Notes: generated from the letters alone by a model not told the origin. Positions 52,076 to 61,202 are shown, counted from the first letter of the stretch. The stretch is 64,000 nucleotides of DNA from Streptomyces sp. YIM 130001 (GCF_003574445.1 NZ_KZ984562.1:154462-218461); one strand, 5' to 3'. Made by a program: numbers and translations.

Positions 52076-55000
52076 TCAGGACTGTTGGCGGTGCACCGTG
52101 ATTTCCGCGTGCGGGAAGAAGGAGCGGTACTCGGCTTCCGCGCCGGACGGGGCCGTGCGTTCTCGTAAGCAGGTGACGGTGCGTACCGAGGGGAAGGCGA
52201 AGGCGATACGGGAGATATCCGTGCTGCTCCGCGGCATGCTGAGCGCGAGTTCGGCTACGCCGGGAAATTCCGTGCCGGGTTCGGGGCCGTCCGCCAGGAA
52301 ACCGCCGTCCAGGCTGAGTCTGGTGAGTTGCGGAAGTTCCGCTATCCGGGCCCAGTCGTCCCGGTCGAGGGCCGTCGCCCCGTCCACCAGCATCAACTCT
52401 TTCAATTGCGGAAAGGCGTCCAGGAACGTCAGCCCGGCGGAGCCGATCGCGGCGCCGTTCACAATGAGTTCCTCGAGCGGAGCGTCAGCCGGCAGCAGGT
52501 CGGCGAGCGGGGGCGCGGAGACCGCTTGGACGACGCTCAGCGAGGTGAGTCCCGTCAGCTCGCGCAGGCCCTGGAGCGCGGAGAGGCCGGGCAGTTCGAT
52601 GACGGACAGGTGTCGCAGACCGAGGTGGGCGAGCGGCGCGAGGTCGCGTATCGCCGGGCAGTACATCAGGGACAGGAACTCCAGTGGCCGCAGCGGGTGA
52701 AGTTCCCCGAGGTCGCCGACGAGGGAGTTCCGGCGCAGGGTCAGGCGCTGTGCGGTGTCCGCCGGAACGGCCGCCAATATCTCGCCGACCGAATGGTCCC
52801 CGCTGAGGTCGAGGCGCCTGATCGGGGGCAGCAGCCGCATCGCCCTGCGCTGCTCGACGTTCGAGACCGTGAGGTCGAGTCCGTCCCAGGCAAGCTGCGC
52901 CAGCACCTCCCGTGCGTACTCCTCCGCCTCGAACCGGTACCAGGTGCCGACCAGTTGGCGGCGGACGCCCGACGCGGGGTGGGTGCGGAAACGCTTCAGG
53001 ACCGGCAGGGAGCCGTCCTCGTCGAGGAGTGACGCCGTTGTCACCACGGCGTAGGCCTGCTCGTCGCTCAGCCCGTCGGGTCCGGGCAGGAGCTCCAGTA
53101 CGAACCGGCCCGCGAGCGCGAGTTCTCTCGCCTCGTCCACCGTGCTCGGCGGTACGAGCCGGGCCGCCCGGCCCTTCACCTCCGCGAGGACGTCCTGGTC
53201 GACCGAGGACGCGTCCTGGAGGCAGGCCAGGGCGAGGAGGGTCGAGCGGGGCCCGTCGAGGGCCAGCAGACCGCGGAGGAGCGACGTCCGCTCCCGCGGG
53301 CGGGCGTGCGCGACGGCCATCCGGATCGCGTCCTCCCACTGAGTGTCCTCTGCGTGGCTCAGAAGCACGTCCAGGTGCCCCTCCTCGACCGCGCAGCGTG
53401 CGCCGAGGTGGTCGAGGAACGTGCGGTGCGCGAAGTCGACCACCTGTGGCCCCGGACTGCGCAACACCCCGCTGCGGAGCAGCAGATGGCGCAGGATCGC
53501 CGGGGCGTCGCCCTGTCCGCCGGCGCCGGGCACGGACGGCAGGGCGCGTTCGAGCACGGCCAGCGCCGTCGACTCGTCCATCTCCGAGCGGCCCGCCAGG
53601 ATCAGCGCGTACGCGAGGCGTTGCAGCAGCTCGATCTGGTCCTCGGTGTCCAGTTCGATGCCGTCGAGTCCGCCCATGCCGCGCTGCCGGTCGCGTTCGG
53701 TGAGGATCATCTGGAGCGCGGCGTCGTAGAGGGCCTTGCGGCGGGGCGGGAGGTAGCCGCGACGGGCGCGGTGCAGGGCGCACAGGAGGCCGCACATCAG
53801 CGGGTTGGTGGCCAGGCGGGACAGGTCGGGCTTGGTGCGCAGGGCGTCGAGCAGCGGCTCCTCGTGCTCGGGCGCCCCGGCGGCCGCGTGCCAGCGGTGC
53901 ACGAAGGCGGTGACCCTCGTGCGGTCCATGCGCGCGAGCGCGACCTCGGCGAAGCCGTCGTCGGCCAGCCAGTCGGGGCGTACGGCGGTGGGGCGGGCGG
54001 TGAGCAGCCAGCGGTTGCCGGGGAAGGCGCGGACCAGGGCGAGCAGCCAGTCGCGTACCCGGGTGCGGTCCGCGGAGGGGACCTCGTCGAGGCCGTCGAC
54101 GAGGACGAGGCCGCGGGCGGCGCCGAGCACGCGCTCGGCCCAGCCCTCGGGCGGCGTGTGCGGACAGTCGGCGGAGTGCAGGAAGGCCTCGGGAGCGGGC
54201 AGCCGGTCGGCACGGATCAGGGTCCGCAGCGGCAGTACGTAGGGGATGCGGTCATCGGTGGTGGTGGCGAGCCACTGCAGCAGGGTCGTCTTGCCGGAGC
54301 CGGCCTCGCCGCGCAGCAGAATGCGTTCGTGGGCGGCGAACAGGTCCTCGGCCCGTTCGCGCACGGTGGTCGTGGCGCTTCCGGTCCTGTCGGCGGTACG
54401 GACGGACGGGTCGGGCGGGTCCTCGCGGGTGATCTCCAGGCTCAGATACGCGACGTCGAGCGGCCAGGCGTCCGGGGCGTCCCGCAGATCGAGCCCGAAG
54501 ATCGTCAAACGGCTGTGGCGGTGGGCGAGGTGGGTGCGGTAGCGGGCCTCGAAGGCGCTGTCGGGTGCGTCCGGGCGTGGTGTGCGGGCGATCAACTCGT
54601 CGACCCTGGCCAGCAGTTCGGCCTGGTCCCGGCTCTGCTGGACCAGCGTGCGGGCTACAAAGCTCGACCGCTGGGTGAAGAACTGCAGCAGGTGCAGACA
54701 GGCCCAGCCGGTGGCGGAGTCGAGGAAGTACTGCGCGTCCGCCGACAGGGGAGGCTCGGCGGGCGCGGCGTCCCGCAGCCGGCGGGCCAGCCGCTCGTGG
54801 CCGAGCCGCACGGCCTGGACGTCGTCCATGGTCAGGTCGCCGAGGGCGAGCAGGCGGGCGGCGAGGGCGTCGGTGACCGCGGTCTCCTCGTCGGGCGGGA
54901 ACGGGGATTCGCCCGGCCCCGAGAGGGCCGCGTCGACCAGGCCGGCGGCGATCCGTCGTACGTCCCGCTCCGTGAGGGTGCGCTTCTCGCCGCGGAACGA

Positions 55001-55129
55001 GACCAGGCCGGACAGCCGCACCGGCTTGCTGGTGAGGCCCGCCCCCGGGCCTTCCTGGACGAGCAGCTTCCGTAACGCGGGGGCGATCGCGCTCGATGCC
55101 AGACGGGTGCCGAGGACAGCGGGATCCAT
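52076..55129 (-). CDS. NACHT-type STAND NTPase with C-terminal leucine-rich repeats
   Basis: 1017 residues, ATG 55129 with TACGCT upstream. Order: helical N-terminal domain (1-250) without recognisable nuclease, TIR or protease motifs; NACHT NTPase with Walker A GEAGSGKTT (274-282), Walker B LVLVDGLDE (341-349), a sensor-type LLTARPTAVRP and winged-helix part (NPLMCGLLCALHR); a helical middle; and leucine-rich repeats (about 770-985: PIRRLDLSGD, LRPLEFLSLMYC, LRHLSVIELPGL, LTSLSVVQAV, QLKELMLVDGA, QLTRLSLDGG). Bacterial NACHT proteins of this build include phage-defence sensors. Leu19 and Leu988 are TTA codons, so expression should need the bldA tRNA. No partner gene is adjacent. Confidence 0.88.
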   Translation of the reverse strand: MDPAVLGTRLASSAIAPALRKLLVQEGPGAGLTSKPVRLSGLVSFRGEKRTLTERDVRRIAAGLVDAALSGPGESPFPPDEETAVTDALAARLLALGDLTMDDVQAVRLGHERLARRLRDAAPAEPPLSADAQYFLDSATGWACLHLLQFFTQRSSFVARTLVQQSRDQAELLARVDELIARTPRPDAPDSAFEARYRTHLAHRHSRLTIFGLDLRDAPDAWPLDVAYLSLEITREDPPDPSVRTADRTGSATTTVRERAEDLFAAHERILLRGEAGSGKTTLLQWLATTTDDRIPYVLPLRTLIRADRLPAPEAFLHSADCPHTPPEGWAERVLGAARGLVLVDGLDEVPSADRTRVRDWLLALVRAFPGNRWLLTARPTAVRPDWLADDGFAEVALARMDRTRVTAFVHRWHAAAGAPEHEEPLLDALRTKPDLSRLATNPLMCGLLCALHRARRGYLPPRRKALYDAALQMILTERDRQRGMGGLDGIELDTEDQIELLQRLAYALILAGRSEMDESTALAVLERALPSVPGAGGQGDAPAILRHLLLRSGVLRSPGPQVVDFAHRTFLDHLGARCAVEEGHLDVLLSHAEDTQWEDAIRMAVAHARPRERTSLLRGLLALDGPRSTLLALACLQDASSVDQDVLAEVKGRAARLVPPSTVDEARELALAGRFVLELLPGPDGLSDEQAYAVVTTASLLDEDGSLPVLKRFRTHPASGVRRQLVGTWYRFEAEEYAREVLAQLAWDGLDLTVSNVEQRRAMRLLPPIRRLDLSGDHSVGEILAAVPADTAQRLTLRRNSLVGDLGELHPLRPLEFLSLMYCPAIRDLAPLAHLGLRHLSVIELPGLSALQGLRELTGLTSLSVVQAVSAPPLADLLPADAPLEELIVNGAAIGSAGLTFLDAFPQLKELMLVDGATALDRDDWARIAELPQLTRLSLDGGFLADGPEPGTEFPGVAELALSMPRSSTDISRIAFAFPSVRTVTCLRERTAPSGAEAEYRSFFPHAEITVHRQQS

Positions 55130-55560
55130 GGTCCGGGAGCGTAGCCCCGGTCACATCCGCGGACGGTTGGATCTTGCGCTCCGGTGACATGACGCACAGG
55201 CGTTTTGTCCCTTACTACGCGGAATAGTGGATTGCTCCCACATGGCGCTCGGGACCGTCGACTCTCTACGGCCGGGACCTTGGTCCCGACGCCCTCAGCC
55301 CTTCGGTTCCCAGGCGTGCGGCCCCGATGGCAGGCCGCTGACGAGGGAGTAAACCGCCCCATACGTCCGATTTGCTCGGAATCAACGTTCTGGTTGGTTT
55401 CAACGTCAAGAAGTCTTTTTTACCCGGCAATCAAACGAAGACAGGTAGTAGATGGGGGTTTTGTGGGGCGATGGGGGCGCGGGTTACCAAGGTGAGGCCG
55501 CCACGGCGAAGAGCGTTCGTGAACGGCACCGTCTTTCCCCCACCCCGGAGGTCATCCGAG
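55130..55560. other. 431-bp divergent intergenic region
   Basis: Separates the NACHT gene from the M23 peptidase gene. It holds the palindrome CGGGACC-tt-GGTCCCG (55273-55288) and an A/T-rich stretch (about 55370-55460, including a run of six T) that probably contains the peptidase promoter. The conserved blocks of the c-di-AMP riboswitch were looked for and not seen. No gene found. Confidence 0.55.
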
Positions 55561-56235
55561 ATGTCGCTGCGCACCACCACTCACCGTTCCGGCTCGTCCG
55601 TGCTCCGCACCCGTGCCGCCGTACTGGCCGCCGGGCTCGGCGTTTCGACGCTGCTGGGCGCCGGAGTGTCGGTGGCCGCCGCGGGCGACGCTCCGCAGGC
55701 CGGTCAGGCCTCGACGGTCGCGTCCATCGAGGCGCAGGCTGCGGCCCAGGGCAAGAAGGCCGCCGCGAAGGCGAAGGCCCAGAGCGACGCCAAGCAGGCG
55801 GCCGCCAAGAAGGCCAACGGCTGGTCGCAGCCGGTCGCGAAGTACACGCTGTCCTCCACCTTCGGCAAGGGCGGCTCGATGTGGGCCAGCAAGCACTCCG
55901 GCCAGGACTTCGCCGTCCCGGTCGGTACCCAGGTCAAGGCCGCGCACGCCGGCACGGTCGTCAAGGCCGGCGGTAACGGTGCCGGTGACGGTCCCGCGTA
56001 CGGCAACGCCATCGTGGTCAAGCACGCCGACGGCAAGTTCTCGCAGTACGCGCACCTGTCCCGGATCGACGTGAAGGCCGGGCAGAAGGTCGCCAACGGC
56101 CAGAACATAGCCCGCTCCGGCAACACCGGTAACTCCAGCGGCCCGCACCTGCACTTCGAGATCCGCAACACCGCGAACTACGGCTCGGCCATCGACCCGG
56201 CTGCGTTCCTGCGCGGCGTGGGTGTGAAGATCTGA
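55561..56235 (+). CDS. Secreted M23-family peptidoglycan endopeptidase
   Basis: 224 residues from the ATG at 55561 with CGGAGG upstream. Signal peptide about residues 1-41 (VLRTRAAVLAAGLGVSTLLG, ending near AAAGDA), then an Ala/Lys-rich linker (EAQAAAQGKKAAAKAKAQSD), then the LytM domain. Zinc ligands are seen in KHSGQDFAVPVG (H and D) and GPHLHFEIR (H-x-H), with a third His in SQYAHLSR. Cleaves peptide cross-links of the cell wall outside the membrane. Confidence 0.93.
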   Translation: MSLRTTTHRSGSSVLRTRAAVLAAGLGVSTLLGAGVSVAAAGDAPQAGQASTVASIEAQAAAQGKKAAAKAKAQSDAKQAAAKKANGWSQPVAKYTLSSTFGKGGSMWASKHSGQDFAVPVGTQVKAAHAGTVVKAGGNGAGDGPAYGNAIVVKHADGKFSQYAHLSRIDVKAGQKVANGQNIARSGNTGNSSGPHLHFEIRNTANYGSAIDPAAFLRGVGVKI

Positions 56236-56282
56236 GCTCAGCGATACGCGGCGTAGAAGCCGAGTGCCACGCGCCATGAAGC

Positions 56283-56323
56283 GGAGTGAGGGCCGTCCTG
56301 TCGACGGTCCTCACTCCCCTTTT
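56283..56323. terminator. 15-bp hairpin with T-run
   Basis: GGAGTGAGGGCCGTC (56283-56297) pairs with GACGGTCCTCACTCC (56303-56317) with one mismatch, then CCTTTT. Between the convergent M23 and tetR genes. Confidence 0.75.
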
Positions 56324-56349
56324 CTGTGCTCCCGTAGTTCGGCCGGCCG

Positions 56350-56928
56350 TCAGGACTCGGCGTTCGCCTGGGTGATCAGGTCGAGGGCGACCTCGAGTAC
56401 GGCGTCGCGCTTCTCCTCGACGGACCCCTCGAGGTTCTGGATCAGGAACATGCCGGCGTGCATCGAGAAGAGCGCGGCGACCGACCGCACCTGATCGGCC
56501 AGTTCCGCGTCCGGCTCCTTGACCAGCTCGATCATGGCCATCATGCGGCCCTTCATGTCCTTGCCGATGCTCAGGTCGCGCACCGTCGCCTGGTTCTCCT
56601 GCATGAAGCGGAACAGCGGGGCGGCGCCGGACAGGGCTGCGCTGTAACGGCGCAGGATCTCCTGTTTCGTCTCCAGGGTGCGGGGCTGGTCGCGGCCCCA
56701 GGCGAGCAGTTCGTCGAGCGGCCTGGTGAGGTCCTCGGCCATGCTGATCAGGATGTCTTCCTTGGTCTTGAAGTGGTAGTAGAGCGCGGCCTTCGTCACG
56801 TCGAGGCGCTCGGCGATCTCCCGCAGCGAGGTCTTCTCGTACCCCTGCTCGGCGAAGAGTTCGAGGGCGATGTCCTGGATCCGCTGCCGGGTGTTGCCCC
56901 TGCGGGGGGTCGGCGTGCTGCTGCTCAT
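56350..56928 (-). CDS. TetR-family repressor of the adjacent MFS pump
   Basis: 192 residues from the ATG at 56928 (GGAGAGAGCGCGAGTG upstream). The helix-turn-helix is RQRIQDIALELFAEQGYEKTSLREIAERLDVTKAALYYHFKTKEDIL; the C-terminal ligand domain is helical with a Met-rich segment (MKGRMMAMIELV). It is divergent from an MFS exporter across 141 bp that hold two inverted copies of a 24-bp operator. Most likely it represses both genes and is released by a pump substrate. Confidence 0.92.
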   Translation of the reverse strand: MSSSTPTPRRGNTRQRIQDIALELFAEQGYEKTSLREIAERLDVTKAALYYHFKTKEDILISMAEDLTRPLDELLAWGRDQPRTLETKQEILRRYSAALSGAAPLFRFMQENQATVRDLSIGKDMKGRMMAMIELVKEPDAELADQVRSVAALFSMHAGMFLIQNLEGSVEEKRDAVLEVALDLITQANAES

Positions 56929-56976
56929 CACTCGCGCTCTCTCCTGTCTACGACCCAGGACCAAAGGTCGAGCCGA

Positions 56977-57049
56977 ACTTACTTGACGCCCGGCTAGTTG
57001 GCGGTCTACCTTCCCCGAGTGTAGTCAACTAGCCGGGCGGCAAGTAAGT
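56977..57049. promoter_or_regulatory. Paired TetR operators and MFS promoter
   Basis: Two 24-bp copies in inverted orientation (56977-57000 and 57026-57049) differ at one base. Each contains an imperfect palindrome of the type ACTTGCC-gccc-GGCTAGT. The pump promoter lies among them: -35 TTGACG (56983-56988) inside the first copy, 18-bp spacer, -10 TACCTT (57007-57012). Confidence 0.78.
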
Positions 57050-57069
57050 CCGGTGTCGGGGAAGTGGGG

Positions 57070-58656
57070 ATGATGGCGACGACGATCGAGCAGGAGCAGG
57101 AGGTTCAGGAGCCGCAGAAGCGCAGTGTGCGTGTGGTGCTCCTGGCGTTGATGATCGCGATGCTGCTCGCGATGCTGGACAACATGATCATCGGCACTGC
57201 GATGCCGACGATCGTCGGTGAGCTGGGGGGCCTGGCGCACCTGTCGTGGGTGGTCACCGCCTACACACTGGCCACCGCCGCCTCGACCCCGATCTGGGGC
57301 AAGCTCGGCGACATGTACGGGCGGAAGGCCACGTTCCTCACCTCGATCGTGATCTTCCTGATCGGTTCGGCGCTGAGCGGCATGGCGCAGGACATGGGGC
57401 AGCTCATCGCCTTCCGGGCCGTGCAGGGCCTCGGTGCGGGCGGACTGATGGTCGGCGTCATGGCGATCATCGGCGACCTGATTCCGCCGCGGGAGCGCGG
57501 CAAGTACCAGGGCATGATGGCCGGCGTGATGGCCCTCGCCATGATCGGCGGACCGCTGGTCGGCGGCACCATCACCGACAACTGGGGCTGGCGCTGGTCC
57601 TTCTACATCAACCTGCCGCTCGGCGCCCTGGCTCTGGTCATGGTCACCGCGGTCCTGCACCTGCCGAAGAAGCGGTCCAAGGCGCGGATCGACTATCTCG
57701 GTGCGGGCCTGCTGACGGTCGGCATCACCTCCATCGTGCTCGTCACCACCTGGGGCGGTTCGGAGTACGCCTGGGGCTCGGCCATGATCCTCGGCCTGAT
57801 CGGGCTCGGCATCGCGGCGCTTGCGGCCTTCCTTCGGGTACAGACCACCGCCGCGGAACCGATCATGCCGCTGCACATCTTCCGCAACCGCAACTTCAGC
57901 CTGATGTCCGTGATCGGCTTCCTGACCGGCTTCGTGATGTTCGGCGCCGTACTGTTCCTGCCGCTCTACCAGCAGTCCGTACAGGGCGCGTCGGCCACGA
58001 ACTCCGGACTGCTGCTGCTCCCGATGCTGGTCTCGATGATGATCGTCTCGCTGGTGGCGGGACGGGTGACCACCAGCACCGGCAGGTACAAGCTCTTCCC
58101 GATCATGGGCGGCGCGCTCATCGTGGTCGGACTGTTCCTGCTCTCGCAGATGGACACCGGCACCTCGCGGCTGACCTCCGGTGTGTACATGGCGGTGCTC
58201 GGTGCCGGTATGGGCTTCCTGATGCAGATCACCATGCTCGTCGCGCAGAACAGCGTCGAGATGAAGGACATGGGCGTCGCCTCCTCCTCGACGACCCTCT
58301 TCCGTACGCTCGGCAGCTCCTTCGGCGTCGCCATCATGGGCGCGGTCTTCAACAGCCGGGTCGAGGACGAGATGGCCGCCCGTACGGCAGGTGGACCGGC
58401 GCTGCCGAACGCACAGCTGGACGCGGACAGCCTCGAGAAGCTTCCCGACGCGATGCGCGAGGCGTACCAGTTCGCGGTGTCGTCCGGTACGCACTCGGCG
58501 TTCCTGATCGGGGCGTCCGTGGCGGTGGTCGCTTTCGTCGCCGCGCTGTTCGTGAAGGAGGTACCGCTCAAGGGAGCGGGGCCGAAGGACCGGACCGACG
58601 GCGACGCGGACGGCGACGGCAGCCGGGGCGAGCCGGTGTCTGCCGGCTCGGCCTGA
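57070..58656 (+). CDS. MFS multidrug exporter, DHA2 (14-helix) type
   Basis: 528 residues; ATG 57070 or 57073, both after GGGGAAGTGGGG. Motif D1 of the 14-helix family LDNMIIGTAMPTIVGEL, motif A GKLGDMYGRKATFLTSIVIF, motif C-like MIGGPLVGGTITDNWGWRWSFYINLPLG, and a long loop near the end (ADSLEKLPDAMREAYQFAVSSGTHSAFLIG) are visible; the tail is acidic. A proton-driven exporter of antibiotics or dyes, controlled by the divergent TetR protein. Confidence 0.94.
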   Translation: MMATTIEQEQEVQEPQKRSVRVVLLALMIAMLLAMLDNMIIGTAMPTIVGELGGLAHLSWVVTAYTLATAASTPIWGKLGDMYGRKATFLTSIVIFLIGSALSGMAQDMGQLIAFRAVQGLGAGGLMVGVMAIIGDLIPPRERGKYQGMMAGVMALAMIGGPLVGGTITDNWGWRWSFYINLPLGALALVMVTAVLHLPKKRSKARIDYLGAGLLTVGITSIVLVTTWGGSEYAWGSAMILGLIGLGIAALAAFLRVQTTAAEPIMPLHIFRNRNFSLMSVIGFLTGFVMFGAVLFLPLYQQSVQGASATNSGLLLLPMLVSMMIVSLVAGRVTTSTGRYKLFPIMGGALIVVGLFLLSQMDTGTSRLTSGVYMAVLGAGMGFLMQITMLVAQNSVEMKDMGVASSSTTLFRTLGSSFGVAIMGAVFNSRVEDEMAARTAGGPALPNAQLDADSLEKLPDAMREAYQFAVSSGTHSAFLIGASVAVVAFVAALFVKEVPLKGAGPKDRTDGDADGDGSRGEPVSAGSA

Positions 58657-58670
58657 GGCGCGATCGCTTC

Positions 58671-58706
58671 GAGGGTGCCGGCTGGCTCCGGGCCGGCGGC
58701 ACTCTC
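58671..58706 (+). terminator. Imperfect hairpin after the MFS gene
   Basis: GAGGGTGCCGGC and GCCGGCGGCACTCTC pair with small bulges around a 9-base loop. Confidence 0.45.
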
Positions 58707-58741
58707 TCGTGGGCGGGGTGCTGTCGGTGCCGGGTGGGAGC

Positions 58742-59281
58742 ATGGGCAGAGTGGAAAAGAGCCCCGGCGGACCCGGCCCCGCGCAGCTCGCCCAGCTGCG
58801 CCGGATGCGCCTGGCCAAGGACGCCATGGACCGCGACTGGGCGGATCCCGGCCTCGACCTGGATGCGGTCGCGACGCACGCCGGGTACTCGCGCTTCCAC
58901 TTCGTCCGCGCCTTCCGGGCGGCCTACGGCGAGACGCCCGGCCAGTACTTGTCGAGGCGCCGTATCGAGCGGGCGGGAGACCTGCTCCGTACGGCGAATC
59001 TCTCGGTCACCGAGATCTGCCACCTGGTCGGATTCAGCAGCCTCGGCACCTTCTGCACCCGCTTCAAGCAGCAGACGGGCTTCTCACCGCGTGAGTACCG
59101 CGGACGGAACGCGGGCCCGGCCGCGGCGATGATCCCGGGCTGCCACGCCCTGCTCTGGGCCGGCGGCTTCCCCGGGCGGACCGCACAGGCGTCTGAGGTA
59201 CGGGATGACGAGGGACCGTCGGCGGCACAGGACGACGACGGACCCGAGGCGCAGGTTCGCAACATCGAGGAAGCCGAGTGA
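58742..59281 (+). CDS. AraC-family regulator (short form)
   Basis: 179 residues from the ATG at 58742 with GGTGGGAG upstream. The double helix-turn-helix is near the N-terminus (about residues 15-115): DLDAVATHAGYSRFHFVRAFRAAYG and LSVTEICHLVGFSSLGTFCTRFKQQTGFSPREYR. The remaining ~65 residues are a low-complexity acidic tail and not a sugar-binding domain. Followed after 61 bp by a VOC-family gene that it may control; that link is inferred from position only. Confidence 0.9.
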   Translation: MGRVEKSPGGPGPAQLAQLRRMRLAKDAMDRDWADPGLDLDAVATHAGYSRFHFVRAFRAAYGETPGQYLSRRRIERAGDLLRTANLSVTEICHLVGFSSLGTFCTRFKQQTGFSPREYRGRNAGPAAAMIPGCHALLWAGGFPGRTAQASEVRDDEGPSAAQDDDGPEAQVRNIEEAE

Positions 59282-59342
59282 GAGCCGTGCTGCCTACGGT
59301 GGCAGGGACCGGACGACGGCCACCCCCACCACGGAGCACACC

Positions 59343-59807
59343 ATGATCAAAGGGCTTGCCATCTCCACCGTCTGGGTCCTCGACCAGGACCGGGCCAAGG
59401 AGTTCTACACCGAGAAGCTCGGGCTCGAGCTCCGCGCGGACATGACGTTGGGCGAGGGCGGGATGCGCTGGATCACGGTCGGCGCGCAGGACCAGCCGGA
59501 AGTGCAGCTCACCCTGATGGTGCCCGGCAGTGCGGCCATGGACGAGGAGTCCGCCGCGGCCGTGCGCACTCTCGTGGCCAAGGGCATGCTCGGCGCGGGA
59601 TCGCTCACCACGGACGACATCCACGGGGACTACGCCAGGCTGAAGGAGCGCGGCGTCGAGTTCCTGCAGAGTCCGCAGGAGAGGCCGTACGGCACCGAGG
59701 CGGTGTTCCGCGACGACTCCGGCAACTGGTTCTCGTTCACCCAGCCCCGCGAGGGCGGGCTCGACCTGGACCAGGACTGGGGCTGCGTGGAGGCCGACCG
59801 GACGTAG
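59343..59807 (+). CDS. VOC-superfamily (glyoxalase/bleomycin-resistance-like) protein
   Basis: 154 residues from the ATG at 59343. The paired beta-alpha-beta units are visible as STVWVLDQDRAKEFYTEKLGLELRADM and DIHGDYARLKERGVEFLQSP, ending with RDDSGNWFSFTQP, where the family's C-terminal metal-ligand Glu would be expected but is replaced by Ser/Phe positions, so metal binding is uncertain. Members bind drugs or catalyse dioxygenase and lyase reactions. Confidence 0.88.
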   Translation: MIKGLAISTVWVLDQDRAKEFYTEKLGLELRADMTLGEGGMRWITVGAQDQPEVQLTLMVPGSAAMDEESAAAVRTLVAKGMLGAGSLTTDDIHGDYARLKERGVEFLQSPQERPYGTEAVFRDDSGNWFSFTQPREGGLDLDQDWGCVEADRT

Positions 59808-59834
59808 CCCGGCGGCGGCAGCTCGCCCGGTGAG

Positions 59835-61202
59835 TCACTCCCCGGGCAGCCGCACGATCGGAAAACTGCCGGTGCTGGTCGGCGCGTGCTCGGGCAGCCA
59901 GAGCACGGCGACCGCTCCCTCGACGGGCCCGTCGCCGTTCGGTGGCCGCACATTGCGGAAGGTGAGGCGGGCGCCGAGCACCCGGGCCTGACCGGCCGCG
60001 ATCGTCAGACCGAGCCCGTGCCCGCGCCCCGCACGGTCCGCGCTCCCGGTGCGGAAGCGGCTCGGGCCCTCGGAGACCAGCGTCTCCGGAAACCCACTCC
60101 CGTGGTCGCGTACGCGCACGGTCCGGCCCTCCACGACGACCTCGACCGGGGGCTTGCCGTGCTTGGCCGCGTTCGCCAGGAGGTTGCCGAGGATGCGCTC
60201 CAGGCGGCGCGGGTCGGTGCTCACCTCCGACCGGTGCAGGATCGTCACGCGTACGTCGGGATCGAGCACCGCGACGCGTCGCGTCACGAACTCGCTCAGG
60301 TCGATCTCCTGCAGCTCGGCGCGCTCCGCCGATCCTTCGAGCCGCGCCACCTCGAGCACGTCCTCGACCAGCGTGCGCATCGCCTGCGCCCGGTCCTTGA
60401 CCAGCTCGGTCGGCCGACCGGCCGGCAGCAGCTCGGCGGCCGTGACCAGGCCGGTCACCGGGGTACGCAGCTCGTGCGCGATATCGGCGGTGACGCGGCG
60501 CTCCGCCACGTACCGCTCCTTGAGCGCGTCGGCCATCGCGTCCACCGACTGCGCCAGATCATCCGTCTCGTCCCGCACGACGCCGCCCACGGACTCCCGT
60601 ACGCGTACGTCGGTCTGGCCCTGCGCGACCTGGTTGGCCGCGGCCGCCGCGCGGCGCAGGCGGCGCGACAGGTGGCCGCCGATCAGCACACCGAGTGCGC
60701 AGCCGCCGAGCACCACCGCTATCGAGCCGATGACCAGGGCCTGATCGAGGTCCTTCATCACGGTGGCGCTGCGGTCGGTGAACCTGGTGTGCAGCGACAG
60801 CACCCTGCCGTCCTTGACCGGCGTGGCCGCCCAGATGTCGGGGGCGCCCTCGCCCTTCTCCTGGACGAAGGTGGCGCGACGTCCAGCGGCGGCCTTGGAC
60901 TTCAGGTCCTCGGGCAGCTCCGGATCGTCGACCCGCGTCTTGAACTGGATGCGCCCGGTCGAGTCGTAGATCCGCTGGGCGTAGCGGACCCGCTCGTCCT
61001 GCACGTCCCGCGCACTGTCCAGCAGCGCGACCCGGGCCGCGTTGTGCACGACCAGACTGAGGGCGAGTGCGACCAGCGCGCCGACCAGGGCGATGGCGGC
61101 GCTCAGCTTCCAGCGCAGGCCGGTGCGGAATCCTCTGGCCAGGCCTCTGGCGAGGAGCGACTGCAGTTTCCCCCGGTCTTCGCCCGGTGTGCGGCGGGTC
61201 AT
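59835..61202 (-). CDS. cseC: Envelope-stress sensor histidine kinase CseC
   Basis: 455 residues, ATG overlapping the cseB stop by 4 bp. One membrane helix at about 31-53, an extracytoplasmic sensor of ~100 residues, a second helix at about 155-177, HAMP region, HisKA box RVTADIAHELRTPVTGLVTAAELL with His243, and the ATPase with NLLANAAKHGKPP and RGHGLGLTIAAGQARVLG. In S. coelicolor the CseBC pair senses cell-wall damage such as vancomycin and switches on sigE. Last gene of the sigE operon. Confidence 0.94.
   Translation of the reverse strand: MTRRTPGEDRGKLQSLLARGLARGFRTGLRWKLSAAIALVGALVALALSLVVHNAARVALLDSARDVQDERVRYAQRIYDSTGRIQFKTRVDDPELPEDLKSKAAAGRRATFVQEKGEGAPDIWAATPVKDGRVLSLHTRFTDRSATVMKDLDQALVIGSIAVVLGGCALGVLIGGHLSRRLRRAAAAANQVAQGQTDVRVRESVGGVVRDETDDLAQSVDAMADALKERYVAERRVTADIAHELRTPVTGLVTAAELLPAGRPTELVKDRAQAMRTLVEDVLEVARLEGSAERAELQEIDLSEFVTRRVAVLDPDVRVTILHRSEVSTDPRRLERILGNLLANAAKHGKPPVEVVVEGRTVRVRDHGSGFPETLVSEGPSRFRTGSADRAGRGHGLGLTIAAGQARVLGARLTFRNVRPPNGDGPVEGAVAVLWLPEHAPTSTGSFPIVRLPGE

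Noticed and set aside
55200..55560. Possible c-di-AMP riboswitch before the M23 peptidase
   Set aside because: M23 and Rpf genes in actinobacteria often carry one, but the conserved GGGGAACC- and GGGGTGAATC-like blocks were not found in this leader.
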